Source of the DNA: Actinomycetes bacterium
Lineage (GTDB): Bacteria > Actinomycetota > Actinomycetes > Streptosporangiales > Streptosporangiaceae
Reading direction: 5' to 3'
NCBI GenBank assembly: GCA_023425615.1
Contig: JAFACJ010000643.1
Location: forward strand, 1-5,457
Length of the DNA: 5,457 bases
Shown here: positions 4,166-5,457 of the stretch, piece by piece
How positions within the stretch are numbered: position 1 is the stretch's first letter
How the letters are laid out: every line of letters starts with the position of its first letter
Program-made: the position numbers and the translations under genes
Notes under the pieces: model-generated
The model's input: the letters and a program-made list of their open reading frames with translations, nothing else
The model's database searches: none
What the model was told of the DNA's origin: nothing

Positions 4166-5457
4166 TCAGCCGGTTGGATGCACCGTCGCGCGGAGTTCGG
4201 TGTACGAGTCGAGTGCGTAGGCGCCGCCGCTGCGGCCGATGCCGCTGGCCTTGGTGCCGCCGAAAGGGAGGTCTCCCCGTCGGGCGCAGGTGTTGATGCC
4301 GACCTGCGCGGATGCCAGCCGAGCGGCCAGGCGGCGCGCCGCGTCGAGGTCGCGCGAGTAGACCTGATCGGTCAGACCGTAGCGCGTCGAGTTGGCGATG
4401 GCGACAGCCTCGTCGTCCGAGGACGTCGGAGTGACGCAGACGACCGGGCCGAACGCTTCCTCCTGCATGACCGTCGTCTCCGGGCCGACGCCCGTCACGA
4501 GGGTGGCGGGGTGGAAGTAGCCGTGATCCGGCACGTTCGCCGCGGTGTGCACCGTCCCGCCTTCGGCGCGGGCGCCGGCCACCAGCGCGCCGACGCGGTC
4601 GCGCTGGACCTCGCTGATCAGCGGGACGGTGGTCGTCGAGGGGTCCCGGGGGTCGCCGTGCACGAGGCCGCCCAGCACGGTGCGAAGCCGCTCGACGAGC
4701 TCGTCGTGCACCGAGGCGTCGACGATGACGCGGGAGGGCGTCACGCAGATCTGCCCGGAGTGGACCGTCCAGGCCCGCGTCGCGCCGGCGACGACGGCGT
4801 CGAGGTCCGCGTCGGCCCGTACGACGAGCGCGCCCTTGCCGCCGAGTTCGAGGAGGAGCCGCTTCATGCCGGGCGCCGCCGCCCGGTAGATCTCGGTGCC
4901 GACCACGGTGCTGCCGGTGAAGCTGATCGCACCGACCTCGGGGTGGTCGACCAGCGCCGCACCGGGCTCGGCGCCCGAGCCCGTCACCAGGTTGACCGCA
5001 CCCGCCGGTGCGCCTTCCGCCCGCAGTGCCTCGTTGAGCGCCTCGGTGAGCGCGATGACGAGCAGCGGGTCCTGCGGGGCGGGCTTCATCACCACGGTGT
5101 TGCCGGCGAACAGGGCGGGCGCGACCTTCCCGACCATCGCGAGCAACGGGAAGTTGTAGGGGCTGATGCAGCCGACCACACCGACCGGCGTGCGTGTGAC
5201 CGTTCCCGCGAGGCCGGCCGCCACAGGCTCCGCCGGGACGGAGAGCAGATCGGCGGACAAGGTCGACCAATGCCGGAGCCGGGCCAGCGCCGCGTCGACC
5301 TGGGTCTCCTCGGCGACGGCACGGCGGGCGCCCGTGTCGGCGATGGCCAGGTCGACGAGTTCGTCGCGCCGTTCCTCCAGCAGCCCGCCGGCGCGGCCGA
5401 TCACACGGCGGCGGGTCTCGATCGGGGTCGCCGCCCAGGCGTCGCGCGCCTCGGCGG
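4166..5457 (-). CDS. Aldehyde dehydrogenase, N-terminus beyond the right edge
   Basis: A predicted cytosolic NAD(P)+-dependent enzyme oxidising an aldehyde to the carboxylate. About 429 residues are visible. The frame is open through the right edge, and the first visible residues (ARDAWAATPIETRRRVIGRA) are typical ALDH sequence, so the real start lies outside; full-length members are about 470-500 residues. The GTG at 5404 is an internal valine, not a credible start. Landmarks in order: ISPYNFP with the catalytic-site asparagine (codon near 5155), VVMKPAP with the cofactor lysine, FTGST of the Rossmann motif, LELGGKG with the general-base glutamate, GQIC with the catalytic cysteine (codon 4747-4745), EEAFGP, and the C-terminal PFGGTKASGIGR and LDSYTEL. 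The overall pattern resembles benzaldehyde/salicylaldehyde-type or general aliphatic dehydrogenases, but the substrate is not decided. It ends at TGA 4168-4166, the natural C-terminal position; no terminator follows before the decayed region. Confidence 0.92.
   Translation of the reverse strand, partial: AEARDAWAATPIETRRRVIGRAGGLLEERRDELVDLAIADTGARRAVAEETQVDAALARLRHWSTLSADLLSVPAEPVAAGLAGTVTRTPVGVVGCISPYNFPLLAMVGKVAPALFAGNTVVMKPAPQDPLLVIALTEALNEALRAEGAPAGAVNLVTGSGAEPGAALVDHPEVGAISFTGSTVVGTEIYRAAAPGMKRLLLELGGKGALVVRADADLDAVVAGATRAWTVHSGQICVTPSRVIVDASVHDELVERLRTVLGGLVHGDPRDPSTTTVPLISEVQRDRVGALVAGARAEGGTVHTAANVPDHGYFHPATLVTGVGPETTVMQEEAFGPVVCVTPTSSDDEAVAIANSTRYGLTDQVYSRDLDAARRLAARLASAQVGINTCARRGDLPFGGTKASGIGRSGGAYALDSYTELRATVHPTG

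Noticed and set aside
3809..4168. Programmed stop-codon readthrough extending the aldehyde dehydrogenase
   Set aside because: The protein already ends where the family ends, and the extension loses coding character and switches frame, which fits chance openness next to a pseudogene.
4089..5270. Second long minus-strand frame overlapping the aldehyde dehydrogenase
   Set aside because: It is Arg/Gly/Ala-rich with no motifs, whereas the overlapping frame carries every ALDH catalytic signature.
4166..5404. GTG at 5404 as the true start of the aldehyde dehydrogenase
   Set aside because: Typical ALDH sequence continues upstream in frame to the window edge, so this codon is internal.

Overview
The window looks like chromosomal DNA from a high-GC actinomycete (Streptomyces or a relative). 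The intact reading frames strongly prefer G or C at third codon positions, and one gene belongs to a peptide-modification methyltransferase family that I know only from actinomycetes (the 'FxLD system'). The taxon is inferred, not proven.

Layout from left to right. (1) Positions 1-533 hold no intact gene I can defend. They contain short stretches with codon-like composition on both strands, best read as gene debris plus the leader of the next gene. (2) 534-1781 (+) is an intact SAM-dependent methyltransferase of the protein-L-isoaspartate methyltransferase fold with a long C-terminal extension, matching the FxLD-system methyltransferases. (3) 1782-2042 is a gap with an 18-bp perfect palindrome and a weak coding trace. 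(4) 2043-2774 (+) is an intact short-chain dehydrogenase/reductase (SDR). (5) 2775-2977 holds a strong hairpin, probably a terminator shared by the convergent genes, and a minus-strand coding remnant. (6) 2978-3577 (-) is an intact TetR-type repressor with a possible operator just upstream. (7) 3619-4165 (-) is a decayed gene whose coding signal jumps repeatedly between frames and which carries a 14-bp perfect inverted repeat. (8) 4166-5457 (-) is an aldehyde dehydrogenase with all catalytic landmarks, running off the right edge so that its N-terminus is missing.

How the genes may work together: the SDR and the aldehyde dehydrogenase are both oxidoreductases and the TetR protein lies between them, so local control of a small oxidation/detoxification set is possible, but nothing in the sequence ties them into one operon. 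The methyltransferase is the most distinctive gene. Relatives usually sit in class I lanthipeptide-type RiPP loci beside a short FxLD precursor and LanB/LanC-like enzymes. None of those partners is recognisable here, so it is either at the edge of such a cluster (the left side is cut by the window) or an orphan. Intact genes alternating with decayed pieces suggest an accessory, rearranging region. I found no tRNA, rRNA, CRISPR array, intact transposase or replication origin.
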